A DNA stretch of 64,000 bases from Burkholderia sp. NRF60-BP8 (GTDB lineage Bacteria; Pseudomonadota; Gammaproteobacteria; Burkholderiales; Burkholderiaceae), in NCBI RefSeq assembly GCF_001522585.2, contig NZ_CP013373.1, forward strand, positions 930,001 through 994,000. The letters are read 5' to 3'. Below, piece by piece: positions 6,478 to 14,766 of this stretch. Numbering within the stretch: position 1 is the stretch's first letter; each line of letters begins with the position of its first letter. A model generated the notes under the pieces. The model was given only the letters and a program-made list of their open reading frames with translations, made no database searches and had not been told where the DNA came from. Position numbers and translations under genes: made by a program.

Positions 6478-6695
6478 CAGCTTCTTGATGTCGGCACTGG
6501 TACGAAAACTGGCATCGCCGTGTATCCCGCATAGACAGCGGTTCTTCGTGGAGCCGGGAGAAAATACGACGTTAGAACGCGCGTGACTAGTGGTTCTGAT
6601 TAACGCGCCGAGGCTTGGGAAGCCAAGGTAATGGCCATTATACGACGCCCGCAGAACGCGCAATTCTGCAGAGTTTGACGTGAGGATGGCAAGCA
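6478..6695. repeat. intergenic element, copy C
   Basis: Third and best-preserved partner of copy A, with the same CAGCTT start, the GAAAACTGGCATCGC block, TTCTTCGTGGAGCCGGGAGA, and the 35-base identical core with palindrome TAATGGCCATTA (6629-6640). The leftward promoter-like box is better here: TATAAT (complement of 6637-6642) with TTGCGC (complement of 6658-6663) at 15-base spacing. No leftward gene follows it, so transcription would run antisense toward the HEPN-like gene. Confidence 0.8.
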
Positions 6696-6861
6696 GGCGG
6701 TTTTCAGGCGCTGGCATCGCTGGATCATCTGGCGGTGGTCGCGGTCCGAGTTTGGCCCGCGGCGGCACTGGGCCAAGCAGTTTTTCCCTTTGCCGAATCG
6801 AACAGGCGCTTATCTCAAGTATCGTTCCCGAAGGTACTGAGGGTGCGGTTTGCCAGAGGGA

Positions 6862-7569
6862 TTAAGCAGCAATGGCGCGGCCATTCTCCACCAGGCCCAG
6901 TTCATCTAGGCGGATGGCCATCGCCGTCGGTGACATACCGAACAATTTGCTGAGCGGCTTGAAACAGTTGCCCGGGCCGAACGCCTTTGCCGTTGCCACC
7001 GCACGGGCGAATTCCAGTGAGCCCGTTGATGAGCGGAGAAGGTTCTGCATCTCGCGGCAACCAACTAAATAGAAGGCAGTCGTATCGTCAAGGTGCAGAG
7101 TCGAGGTGTGGAAGCGTGCTTCGAAAGCCTGTCGAACCAGCTTTTCGGGAGCAAGGAAACACGCCGCAAAATGATTAGCTTCGCGCTCGCGTTTGTCAGG
7201 TGACGACCATTCTCCCGTCAGAGGGCGGTCGCGGTGCAGCGACATGCCCGGATGCAGGACCATGTGACCGAGTTCGTGCGCAGCAGTAAAGCGCTGCACT
7301 TCATATGTTAGGTTGCCGGCGATTTTGATGATGTTGTTCGTCGGGTCGACGAGGCCGGCTACTTGGTATAGGTCCTTGCCGATGCCGTGAATCCCCAGCG
7401 AGCCCTCGGCAACTTCATATTCATAGCCGTGGACATTAGCGGCATGGTCCGGCCGAAACAATTGCAGCAAATGCGGCACGGTGTTGTGAGTCATGCCAGC
7501 GCGCTGCCAGATTTCATATTGAAAGCGCTTTACCTCTTTGGCAATCGCCTTCTTGTCGATTTCGTCCAT
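6862..7569 (-). CDS. ImmA/IrrE-family metallo-endopeptidase, solitary
   Basis: A 235-residue protein with the zinc-protease motif HELGH at 98-102 inside FTAAHELGHMVLHPG, followed by a third-ligand region RERE-ANHFAACFL near 127-138. The family cleaves repressors or regulators, and is typically paired with an XRE-type helix-turn-helix protein or fused to one. No HTH is seen in the N-terminal 40 residues and no XRE gene lies next to it, so the target is not visible. The C-terminal part (SLEFARAVATAKAFGPGNCF, then SPTAMAIRLDELGLV) may carry a small HTH-like helix pair. The start is supported by GGGGGATCCCGC-ATG. It is the last gene of the low-GC region. Confidence 0.85.
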   Translation of the reverse strand: MDEIDKKAIAKEVKRFQYEIWQRAGMTHNTVPHLLQLFRPDHAANVHGYEYEVAEGSLGIHGIGKDLYQVAGLVDPTNNIIKIAGNLTYEVQRFTAAHELGHMVLHPGMSLHRDRPLTGEWSSPDKREREANHFAACFLAPEKLVRQAFEARFHTSTLHLDDTTAFYLVGCREMQNLLRSSTGSLEFARAVATAKAFGPGNCFKPLSKLFGMSPTAMAIRLDELGLVENGRAIAA

Positions 7570-8008
7570 GCGGGATCCCCCAATCTATGTGGAAAAGATA
7601 TGCACAATTTATGGTGTATGCAAGGACGGGTTTGTACTATATGTTGTGTGCGCTGCAGCGAGCATCGCTCAAGATGGAAAGCGAAATGCAGCGTAGCATC
7701 CAGCTTAAGCACCGAAGTACCGTAGATGCTCATTGCTGCCTCGAACGGCCAAACGATGGGTCACGCCCGTCAAACGGTTTCGCTTTGTTCGATGGTGCCT
7801 CATCCCATTGCGCAGGTTCCGCGAACAGATGATCGACCGAAACGCGGGGCTGTACCATGGCTCCCAAGCCGAACGAAGTGTGCCGGCAGGGGGCGCACAT
7901 AACCCTATGTCGAAAATTGACGAGTCGGTGTCGGACGCATACAAGTCGCGACAACGCTTTCGAACTAACGTGACAGGCCTCTCACACGATCGTTAGCCTG
8001 GAGCCGAC
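7570..8008. other. island/backbone transition, no gene seen
   Basis: This 439-bp stretch is AT-rich near 7580-7650 (upstream of the metalloprotease, so probably its promoter) and becomes Burkholderia-like toward 8000. Short frames on both strands overlap and match nothing. No tRNA or obvious direct-repeat attachment site is visible. The island's right border should fall here. Confidence 0.5.
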
Positions 8009-8353
8009 ATGTCCGATTTCATCACCGTTCTGCGCAAAACCTGCCCGACGCCTGTCCTTGACGCGACCAAATGGAAGCGCATCGGCGGCGATCCGCACAC
8101 CGTGAACCTCAACGCGTACGTCTCGAAGGACGGCAGCAAGATCATGGGCACGTGGATCTGCACGCCGGGCAAGTTCGAGGTGAATTACGAAAAATGGGAG
8201 TACTGCCACTTCCTCGACGGTTATTGCATCATCACGCCGGAAGGCGAGGAGCCGGTGCACCTGAAAGCCGGCGACGTGTTCGTGATCGAGCCCGGCATGA
8301 AGGGGACGTGGGAAGTGGTGGAGACGGTGCGCAAGTACTTCGTGTTCGCCTGA
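8009..8353 (+). CDS. cupin-domain protein (DUF861 type)
   Basis: A 114-residue single-domain cupin. The fold is marked by GTWICTPGKFEVNYEKWEYC, then FLDGYCIITPEGE, PVHLKAGDVFVIEPGMKGTW and VRKYFVF, the pattern of the ureidoglycine-aminohydrolase-like cupin_3 family. Members have varied or unknown substrates. GGAG lies eight bases before the ATG. It is the first gene with backbone codon use. The next gene, an enolase-superfamily enzyme, is 333 bp away and may be independent. Confidence 0.8.
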   Translation: MSDFITVLRKTCPTPVLDATKWKRIGGDPHTVNLNAYVSKDGSKIMGTWICTPGKFEVNYEKWEYCHFLDGYCIITPEGEEPVHLKAGDVFVIEPGMKGTWEVVETVRKYFVFA

Positions 8354-8686
8354 GCGGGCCGGCCGGTTCGCCCGACCCACGCATACCAGCCCCCATCCTC
8401 CCGGTTCACGAAGCCGGCCGGACAAACGCGGGATTCCGGTTCAATGCAGGTCGACCGGTTCGGAAACGGCGCGCCGAGCGTGGTGACGGGCCCGGCGCGC
8501 TCCGCTATCCGGCTGCAACCCGCGACGTAACGCGTGCGACACGCGGTTGTCCGGCGACGACACGATGACGCGCGCCGCCGGCCCTGCACGCTGCCGCACA
8601 AACCCCTAAGATGCAGCGATCCGCCCATCGTTTCCGCTGCAGCGCGACTCTTCCGCCTGCGCCGGACGCCCCTCCGGAGCCCGACC
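8354..8686. other. intergenic, nothing distinctive
   Basis: GC-rich 333-bp spacer between the cupin and the tartrate dehydratase-like gene. I see no RNA, repeat or strong promoter in it. An open frame runs through it into the next gene, but the GGAG-preceded ATG at 8687 matches the family start better. Confidence 0.5.
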
Positions 8687-9853
8687 ATGCGCATCACCGC
8701 GATTCACGAACGCGCGATTCCCGTGTCCCGCTATGCCGATCCGGCGATTGCGTCCGGTGGCCTGACGACGAGCGTCGTCGCGGTCGTCACCGACGTCGTG
8801 CGCGACGGCCGCCCGGTGACGGGCTACGGCTACGCGTCGATCGGCCGCTTCGCGCAGGGCGGCCTGATCCGCGAACGGTTCGCGCCGCGTTTGCTGGCCG
8901 CGGCCGACACGCTCGCCGACGAAGCCGGCACGAACCTCGACCCGTTGCGCGCATGGCGCGCGATGATGGCCGGCGAGAAGCCGGGCGGACACGGCGAACG
9001 CTGCGTCGCGGTCGGCACACTCGACATGGCGATCTGGGACGCCGCCGCGAAGGTCGCCGACCTGCCGCTGCACCGCTTTCTCGCCGACCGCCTCCAGCGC
9101 ACGGCGGCACCGCGCGTGCGCGTGTACGCGGGCGGCGGCTACCGCTATCCGCACGACGATCTCGCGCGCCTGTCGGACGAGATGCGCCGGATCGTCGATC
9201 TCGGCTACACGCACGCGAAGATCAAGATCGGCGGCGCGAATCTCGATCAGGACCGGCGCCGTATCGAAGCCGCGGCCGCGCGTCTTGCCGGCTCATCGCA
9301 TCTCGCGGTCGACGCGATGAACACGTACGACGCGACGACCGCCAGCCAGGCCGTGGACATGCTCGCGCCGTTCGGTCTCTGGTGGTTCGAGGACATCTGC
9401 GACCCGCTCGACCTGCCGCTCCAGGCAGACGTCGCTGCGCGGTACGCACCGCCGATCGCGGCCGGCGAAGCGTTGTTCTCGCTTGCGGAAGCGAAGCTGC
9501 TCGACCGTTACGGCGGCCTGCGCGCCGACCGCGACGTGCTGGTGTTCGATCCGGTGCACAGCTACGGGCTGCCGGGCTATTTGCAGATCGTCGATCACTT
9601 CGTGTCGCGCGGCTGGCGGCGCGACGCGTTCTGGCCGCATGGCGGCCATCTGTTCTCGCTGCACGTCGTCGCGGCGCTCGGGCTCGGCGGCGCGGAAGTC
9701 AGCCCGTTCGCCTTCCATCCGTTCAGCGGCCTCGCCGATGGCGAAATCGTCGACGCGGGATACGCGCGCGTGCCGCAGGCGCCGGGTATCGGGTTCGAAC
9801 TGCATGCCCACGCGCACGACGCATTCCGCACGGTTTCGGCGTCGGGCCGCTGA
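8687..9853 (+). CDS. enolase-superfamily dehydratase, D-tartrate dehydratase-like
   Basis: A 388-residue enzyme of the mandelate racemase/muconate-lactonising group. Length and sequence pattern closely follow D(-)-tartrate dehydratase of Bradyrhizobium (TarD): GGLIRERFAPRLL, AMMAGEKPGGHGERCVAVGT and LDMAIWDAAAKVADLPL. The catalytic base is K in HAKIKIGG, metal ligands include D in AVDAMNTYD, E in WFEDICDP and E in AAGEALFS, and the catalytic H is in WPHGGH. It would dehydrate a sugar acid or tartrate to a keto acid in the cytoplasm. CCGGAG precedes the chosen ATG. No dedicated transporter or regulator is adjacent. Substrate is inferred from similarity. Confidence 0.8.
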   Translation: MRITAIHERAIPVSRYADPAIASGGLTTSVVAVVTDVVRDGRPVTGYGYASIGRFAQGGLIRERFAPRLLAAADTLADEAGTNLDPLRAWRAMMAGEKPGGHGERCVAVGTLDMAIWDAAAKVADLPLHRFLADRLQRTAAPRVRVYAGGGYRYPHDDLARLSDEMRRIVDLGYTHAKIKIGGANLDQDRRRIEAAAARLAGSSHLAVDAMNTYDATTASQAVDMLAPFGLWWFEDICDPLDLPLQADVAARYAPPIAAGEALFSLAEAKLLDRYGGLRADRDVLVFDPVHSYGLPGYLQIVDHFVSRGWRRDAFWPHGGHLFSLHVVAALGLGGAEVSPFAFHPFSGLADGEIVDAGYARVPQAPGIGFELHAHAHDAFRTVSASGR

Positions 9854-9856
9854 CGC

Positions 9857-10483
9857 CTAAAGCGCGTCGATCGCGAAACGCATCGCGAAGCCGAGCATCG
9901 TCACCGCGACGAAGCCGTCGAGCACGCGCCATGCGAGCGTTCGAGCGAACCACGCACGGCACGCGCGTGCGCCGTACGCGAGCATCAGGAACCACGCGAG
10001 CGAGGCCGTCATCGCGCCGATCGCAAACGGCTCGCGTGCGGACGGCGCGTGGCTCGCGATCACGGTCCCGAGCAGCAGCACCGTATCGATCCATGCATAC
10101 GGATTGAGCAGCGAAACCGCGGCGGCCGCGAGCACCGTGCGCGACCGGGTGGGTTCGCGGCGAGCGGACGCGCTGCCGACGTGCGCGGGCCGCCGTCCGA
10201 CGATCGCCGCGCGCAGCGCGAGCAGCCCGTAACCGGCGAGATACGCGATGCCGGCCCACAGTGCGGCCGCCACCACGCCGGGATGGCGCGACAGCAACGA
10301 CGACAGCCCGTGCGCGCCGAGCGCGATCAGCAGCGCGTCGCTGCCCGCGCAGACGAGGGCGATGGAGAGCAGGTGAGGGCTCGAAATCGAGCGCTTGATG
10401 ACGAAGGCGTCCTTCGGGCCGACCGACGTGAACAGGCCGGCGCCAAGCAGCAGGCCTTCGAGGAAGGCGGAGGTGTCGAGCAC
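9857..10483 (-). CDS. LysE/ArgO-family amino acid exporter
   Basis: A 208-residue inner-membrane protein with about six hydrophobic segments. The N-terminal LLLGAGLFTSVGPKDAFVIK and LVCAGSDALLIALGAHGLS are typical of LysE and ArgO, which export basic amino acids such as lysine and arginine. The start is a GTG. It is convergent with the dehydratase gene (3-bp gap). LysE is usually controlled by a LysR-type regulator; none is adjacent. Confidence 0.8.
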   Translation of the reverse strand: MLDTSAFLEGLLLGAGLFTSVGPKDAFVIKRSISSPHLLSIALVCAGSDALLIALGAHGLSSLLSRHPGVVAAALWAGIAYLAGYGLLALRAAIVGRRPAHVGSASARREPTRSRTVLAAAAVSLLNPYAWIDTVLLLGTVIASHAPSAREPFAIGAMTASLAWFLMLAYGARACRAWFARTLAWRVLDGFVAVTMLGFAMRFAIDAL

Positions 10484-10593
10484 GAGCGGGCCGACAACCT
10501 CTTAAGCTGAACCGGTGATGGTTACGATGAGGGAAACGTTAAGGGGTGGCGGGGAGCGTTGTCAATGCCCCCGTCGGATGCGTGCGCAGGGGA

Positions 10594-10935
10594 TCATCGT
10601 GCCGCCGCATCGCCGAGGTTGAGCGCGACGAGCGCGCAGACGGTCAGCGCGATGCCGACGAGCTTCAGCGACGACACCGATTCGTCGAAGCAGACGATGC
10701 CGATCATGGCCGTGGCCGCCGTGCTGGCAGCGGCCCAGCTCGCATACGCGAGCCCCATTTCGATTCGCTTCGTCGCGAGCGCCATCAGCCATACCGCACA
10801 TGCATAGCAGACGATCGCGATCGCGGACGGCAACGGGCGGGATAAACCGGCCGAGCACTTCAGGCCAACGGAGCCGAGCACTTCGGCGAAGACACTGACG
10901 CCCAGCAGAAGCCAGGCAAACTGGGACGGGGACAC
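10594..10935 (-). CDS. small multidrug resistance (SMR) transporter
   Basis: A 113-residue protein with four transmembrane helices. It has the conserved glutamate of helix 1 in FAEVLGSVGLKCS, and GLAYASWAAAST, the motif before helix 3 of EmrE-like proteins. It acts as a proton-coupled dimer exporting cationic compounds. The GTG start is set by GGAAGGAGG nine bases upstream. No partner SMR gene is adjacent, so it is probably a homodimer. No guanidine riboswitch motif was seen upstream. Confidence 0.85.
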   Translation of the reverse strand: MSPSQFAWLLLGVSVFAEVLGSVGLKCSAGLSRPLPSAIAIVCYACAVWLMALATKRIEMGLAYASWAAASTAATAMIGIVCFDESVSSLKLVGIALTVCALVALNLGDAAAR

Positions 10936-11047
10936 GAACGGCCTCCTTCCCCCCGACGCTTATACCGAACGGCGAGGAAAAGCGGGGTGTCAGCGGTACC
11001 CAGGATGAAACGAGCTTAGTACGCGCGGCGGGGCGGCACAAGGTCCG

Positions 11048-11977
11048 TCACGCGCGACCGGCATGGCCGGCCGCCCACTCCGGCCGCTGCCCGAGCGTGT
11101 CGAACAGCCGGACGATTTCGGCTTTCACCTTCTGCACCGCGTTGCTGACGAGCGCCGTGTCGTGCCAGCACAGCGACAGGTCGCGTGCGAACAGCCGGTG
11201 CGCGACCGTCGACAGCTTGAGCTTGCGCTCCTCGATCTCGACGTGCGCGGCCGTCCACGGCAGGATCGTCACGCCGAGCCGGGCCATCACGGCCGCGAAC
11301 AGCAGCCCTGTCGAGCTTGCCTCGAAGCCGATCTCGTACGACAGCCCGGCCTCGCGCATCGCCCAGTCGACGCGGTTGCGGATCGTGTTCGGCGCGCTCG
11401 GCAGCACGAGCGGCATTCGCGCGATCGCGTCGAGCGGCACGGGGGCGTCCGGCACCGGGAATCCGGGCCACGTGATCAGGTACAGCGTTTCCGTCAGCAG
11501 CCGATGGATCGCGATGCCGCGCGTGTCCACCGCATCGACGACGATCGCGAGATCGAGCCGTGCGCGTTCGAGCAGCGTGTCGAGATCGGCGCTCGGCGCC
11601 TCGATCAGCTCCAGCATGATGCCGGGAAAGCGGTCGCGCACCGCGCGAGCGAGCGGAATGGCCAGCACGCGCGCCGTGCTCGACGGCATGCCGACGGTCA
11701 CGCGGCCTTGCGGCGTGTCGGCGTCGCGGCGCAGCAACTCGCGCGTGCCGTCGGCCTGGCGCAGCAGTTCGAGCGCGTGCCGGTACAGCGTGCGGCCGGC
11801 GGCGGTCGGCGCGACGCCGCGCACGCTTCGTTCGAGCAGTTGCATCCCGAGATCCTGCTCGAGATTGCGCATCTGCTGGCTCACGGCCGGTTGCGCGACG
11901 TGCAGCGCCTCGCTCGCATGCGTGACGTTGCCGCATTCGACGACCTTCACGAAATAGCGCAACTGTCTCAAGTCCAT
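11048..11977 (-). CDS. LysR-type transcriptional regulator
   Basis: A 309-residue LTTR. The N-terminal winged helix reads MDLRQLRYFVKVVECGNVTH, ASEALHVAQPAVSQQMRNLE and LLERSVRGVAPTAAG; the C-terminal ~220 residues form the co-inducer-binding domain. The start is chosen at 11977, preceded by GGGAGACGGCGGCG; the frame stays open further upstream without family support. It is divergent from the MFS / CoA-transferase / decarboxylase cluster, so it most likely controls that operon in response to its substrate. An AT-rich patch lies between the genes near 12035-12060. Confidence 0.9.
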   Translation of the reverse strand: MDLRQLRYFVKVVECGNVTHASEALHVAQPAVSQQMRNLEQDLGMQLLERSVRGVAPTAAGRTLYRHALELLRQADGTRELLRRDADTPQGRVTVGMPSSTARVLAIPLARAVRDRFPGIMLELIEAPSADLDTLLERARLDLAIVVDAVDTRGIAIHRLLTETLYLITWPGFPVPDAPVPLDAIARMPLVLPSAPNTIRNRVDWAMREAGLSYEIGFEASSTGLLFAAVMARLGVTILPWTAAHVEIEERKLKLSTVAHRLFARDLSLCWHDTALVSNAVQKVKAEIVRLFDTLGQRPEWAAGHAGRA

Positions 11978-12158
11978 CGCCGCCGTCTCCCGATTCGCGC
12001 TCGATTTGAGCCATAAGCCAATCCGATCGAGCAAGATGAATATCATATTTTTCGGCGATCGATCGCGTTTCTATACTCGTCTCACACAAGAGCCCGACTG
12101 CCGGCCATCCCGGACCGGACGCGGCGAAAGCGCCGGCCCCGCCGGCAAGGAGACGAAG

Positions 12159-13481
12159 ATGTTCAAGGCGATCGACGCGCCGGCGGCCGGCGCGAAGCCG
12201 CGGCGCACGCCGCTCACGCGCGAGCAGGTCAAGGGCTTCTGGGCCGTGTACGCGGGCTGGGTGCTCGACGGCGTGGATTCGGTGATCTACGCGCTCGTGC
12301 TGATCCCCGCGCTGACCGAACTGCTGCCGGCCTCCGGCATCGCGGCGACGCCCGCGAATCTGGGGATGTACGGCTCGATCCTGTTCGCGCTGTTCCTGAT
12401 CGGCTGGGGGCTGTCGTTCGTCTGGGGGCCGCTCGCCGACCGCTTCGGCCGCGTGCGCACGCTCGCGGCGAGCATCCTGATCTATTCGGTGTTCACCGGC
12501 GCGGCCGCGTTCGTGCACGACGTGTGGGCGCTGGCCGCGTGCCGGCTGATCGCCGGGATCGGCGTCGGCGGCGAATGGGCGCTCGCGGGCACCTACGTCG
12601 CCGAAAGCTGGCCGGAGGACCGCCGCAAGATGGGCGCCGGCTACCTGCAGACGGGCTACTACTTCGGCTTCTTCATCGCGGCCTGCCTGAACTACACGAT
12701 CGGCGCGGCCTACGGCTGGCGCGCGATGTTCCTGTGCGGGCTGGCGCCCGCGCTGCTCGCGGTGTTTACGGTCATGCGCGTGAAGGAGCCGGGGCAGTGG
12801 CGCCGGCACGACGCGCGCGACGGCGACGTGGCCGACGCGCGCCGCGCGCATCCGCTGCGCGAGATCTTCGCGCCGGCGTTCCTGCGCCGCACGCTGACGA
12901 GCGCAAGCCTCGTCGGCGTCGCGATCGTCGGGCTGTGGGCCGGCTCCGTCTACGAGGCGAGCGCGGTCACCACGCTGGCGACACGCGCGGGCATCGATCA
13001 CGTCGGTGCGCTGCGGCTGGCGTCGATCGGGGCGGCGATCCTGTCGTGCGCGACGATCGCCGGTTGTCTGGCGGCGCCGTGGCTGTCGGAACGGCTTGGC
13101 CGGCGCACCGCGCTCGGCGTGTATTTCGCGGGAATGGCCGGCTCGATCGTGTTCGCGTTCGGCTGGGCGTTCTACCAGCCGAACGGCCTTGTCGCGTTCA
13201 TGGTGTCGCTCGCGTTCCTCGGCTTCTTCGGCGGCAACTTCGCGATCTTCTCGCTGTGGCTGCCCGAGCAATATCCGACGCGCGTGCGGGCCACCGCGTT
13301 CGCGTTCAACGCGTCGGTCGGCCGCTTCATCGGCGCGGGCGTGAACTTCCTGCTCGGCGCCGCGATTCACGGTTACGGATCGCTCGGCGTGCCGGTCGCA
13401 TGGACTGCGGCCGTGTTCGGGCTCGGCATCCTGATCCTGCCGTTCGCGGTCGAAACGCGCCACCAGACATTGCCCGAATGA
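12159..13481 (+). CDS. MFS transporter, organic acid type
   Basis: A 440-residue major facilitator with 12 hydrophobic segments. Motif A is seen in WGPLADRFGRVRTL, and GEWALAGTYVAESWPEDRR and FGGNFAIFSLWLPEQYPTRV are typical of the sugar/aromatic acid:H+ symporter branch. It would import a carboxylate across the inner membrane. GGCAAGGAGACGAAG before ATG 12159 decides the start; an upstream open stretch is ignored. It heads a cluster with a CoA-transferase and an acyl-CoA decarboxylase and is divergent from a LysR regulator, so it likely imports the acid that they metabolise. Confidence 0.85.
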   Translation: MFKAIDAPAAGAKPRRTPLTREQVKGFWAVYAGWVLDGVDSVIYALVLIPALTELLPASGIAATPANLGMYGSILFALFLIGWGLSFVWGPLADRFGRVRTLAASILIYSVFTGAAAFVHDVWALAACRLIAGIGVGGEWALAGTYVAESWPEDRRKMGAGYLQTGYYFGFFIAACLNYTIGAAYGWRAMFLCGLAPALLAVFTVMRVKEPGQWRRHDARDGDVADARRAHPLREIFAPAFLRRTLTSASLVGVAIVGLWAGSVYEASAVTTLATRAGIDHVGALRLASIGAAILSCATIAGCLAAPWLSERLGRRTALGVYFAGMAGSIVFAFGWAFYQPNGLVAFMVSLAFLGFFGGNFAIFSLWLPEQYPTRVRATAFAFNASVGRFIGAGVNFLLGAAIHGYGSLGVPVAWTAAVFGLGILILPFAVETRHQTLPE

Positions 13482-13542
13482 GCGGCATACCGCCGTCGTT
13501 CGCCAACACGCCACACCCAGTCATCAACATCAGGAGTCCGGA

Positions 13543-14766
13543 ATGCAGGCATTAACGGGAATCAGGGTCGTCGATCTCAGTCGCGCGCTGTCGGGGCCGT
13601 TCTGCTCGATGGTGCTCGCCGATCTCGGCGCCGACGTGATCAAGGTCGAGTCGGGTCCGCACGGCGACATGAGCCGCGCGTGGGGGCCGTTCGATCGCGG
13701 CGTGAGCACGTACTACCTGTCCTGCAACCGCAACAAGCGCGGCATCTGCGTGGACTTCCGGCAGCCGGCCGGCCTCGACGTCGTGCGGCGCCTGATTGCG
13801 CAGGCCGACGTCGTGATCGAGAATTTCAAGGCCGGCACGATGGACGCGATGGGGCTCGGCTACGCCGCACTGAGCGCGCGCGACCCGCGGCTCGTGATGG
13901 GCAGCGTCACCGCGTTCGGCCCGCGCGGCCCGCTGCGCGACTGGCCGGGCTTCGACCAGATCGCGCAGGGCTATGCGGGGCTGATGAGCCTCACCGGCTT
14001 CCCGGACGGCGAGCCGACCCGCACGGGCACCGCGATCGGCGATCTCAGCTCGGGAATGTGGGTCGCGACCGGCGTGATGGCCGCGCTGTTCGAGCGCGAG
14101 CGCACCGGGCGCGGCCAGCATGTCGGCACGTCGCTGCTCGAAAGCCTCGTTGCGCTGCTGAGCGTGCACGGGCAACGCTACCTGAGCCTCGGCGACGTGC
14201 CGCGCCGCACCGGCAACGCGCATGCGGTGATCGCGCCGTACGGCGTGTTCGAGACGGCCGATGGCCCGCTGAACCTCGCACCGATCACGACCGACATGTG
14301 GGAGCGGCTGTGCCGGTTGCTGGACCTGCCCGAACTGCCGGCCGATCCGCGCTTTGCGACCAACGATGCGCGCGTGGCCCATCGCGACGAACTGAAGGCG
14401 CTGCTCGACAGCCGGCTGCGCACGCGCGGCAAGCACGAATGGACGCAGCGGTTCGTCGAGGCCGGGCTGCCGGCCGGGCCGATCCATACGCTCGACGAAG
14501 TGTTCGACGATCCGCAGCTCGCGCATTGCGGGCTGGTCGAGCCGGTCGCGCATCCGACGCTCGGCACGCTGCGTCAGGTCGTCACGCCGCTCGGCGGGAT
14601 GGGCGACGACCTGCCGGTGCCGCGCACGCGCCACGCGCCGCCGCTGCTCGGCGAACATACGGTCGACGTGCTGCGCGAAGCCGGCTACGGCGATGACGCG
14701 ATCGACGCGCTGCTGGCGCAGCGCGCGATCTTCCAGGCGGATGCGGTGGCGGAGGTCGTGCAATGA
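13543..14766 (+). CDS. class III (CaiB/BaiF) CoA-transferase
   Basis: A 407-residue enzyme. Family landmarks are LTGIRVVDLSRALSGPFCSM, LADLGADVIKVE, ADVVIENFKAGTMDAMGLGY and the catalytic aspartate in AIGDLSSGMWV near 169. Such enzymes move CoA from a donor thioester to a carboxylate without a free intermediate. It overlaps the next gene (ATGA), indicating translational coupling with a methylmalonyl-CoA decarboxylase-like protein. Together with the MFS gene they suggest activation of an imported dicarboxylate. The CoA donor and acceptor are not shown by sequence. Confidence 0.85.
   Translation: MQALTGIRVVDLSRALSGPFCSMVLADLGADVIKVESGPHGDMSRAWGPFDRGVSTYYLSCNRNKRGICVDFRQPAGLDVVRRLIAQADVVIENFKAGTMDAMGLGYAALSARDPRLVMGSVTAFGPRGPLRDWPGFDQIAQGYAGLMSLTGFPDGEPTRTGTAIGDLSSGMWVATGVMAALFERERTGRGQHVGTSLLESLVALLSVHGQRYLSLGDVPRRTGNAHAVIAPYGVFETADGPLNLAPITTDMWERLCRLLDLPELPADPRFATNDARVAHRDELKALLDSRLRTRGKHEWTQRFVEAGLPAGPIHTLDEVFDDPQLAHCGLVEPVAHPTLGTLRQVVTPLGGMGDDLPVPRTRHAPPLLGEHTVDVLREAGYGDDAIDALLAQRAIFQADAVAEVVQ

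Noticed and set aside
2906-6695. Integron attC sites or CRISPR repeats
   Set aside because: Elements are 140-220 bp, only three, without the attC core sequences or short regular spacing; no integrase or cas gene is visible.
7570-8008. tRNA-based attachment site at the island's right border
   Set aside because: No tRNA gene or 3' tRNA fragment and no obvious direct repeat near the border was found in the window.
9723-10259. Long antisense open frames over real genes (also 11016-13514, 13552-15450, 23216-25435, 26226-28631, 36381-38411, 41645-43774, 49061-51697)
   Set aside because: Arg/Ala/Pro/His-rich frames that mirror high-GC genes on the other strand; no family motifs and no ribosome sites.
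10936-11047. Guanidine riboswitch upstream of the SMR transporter
   Set aside because: No mini-ykkC-like paired ACGG hairpins were seen.
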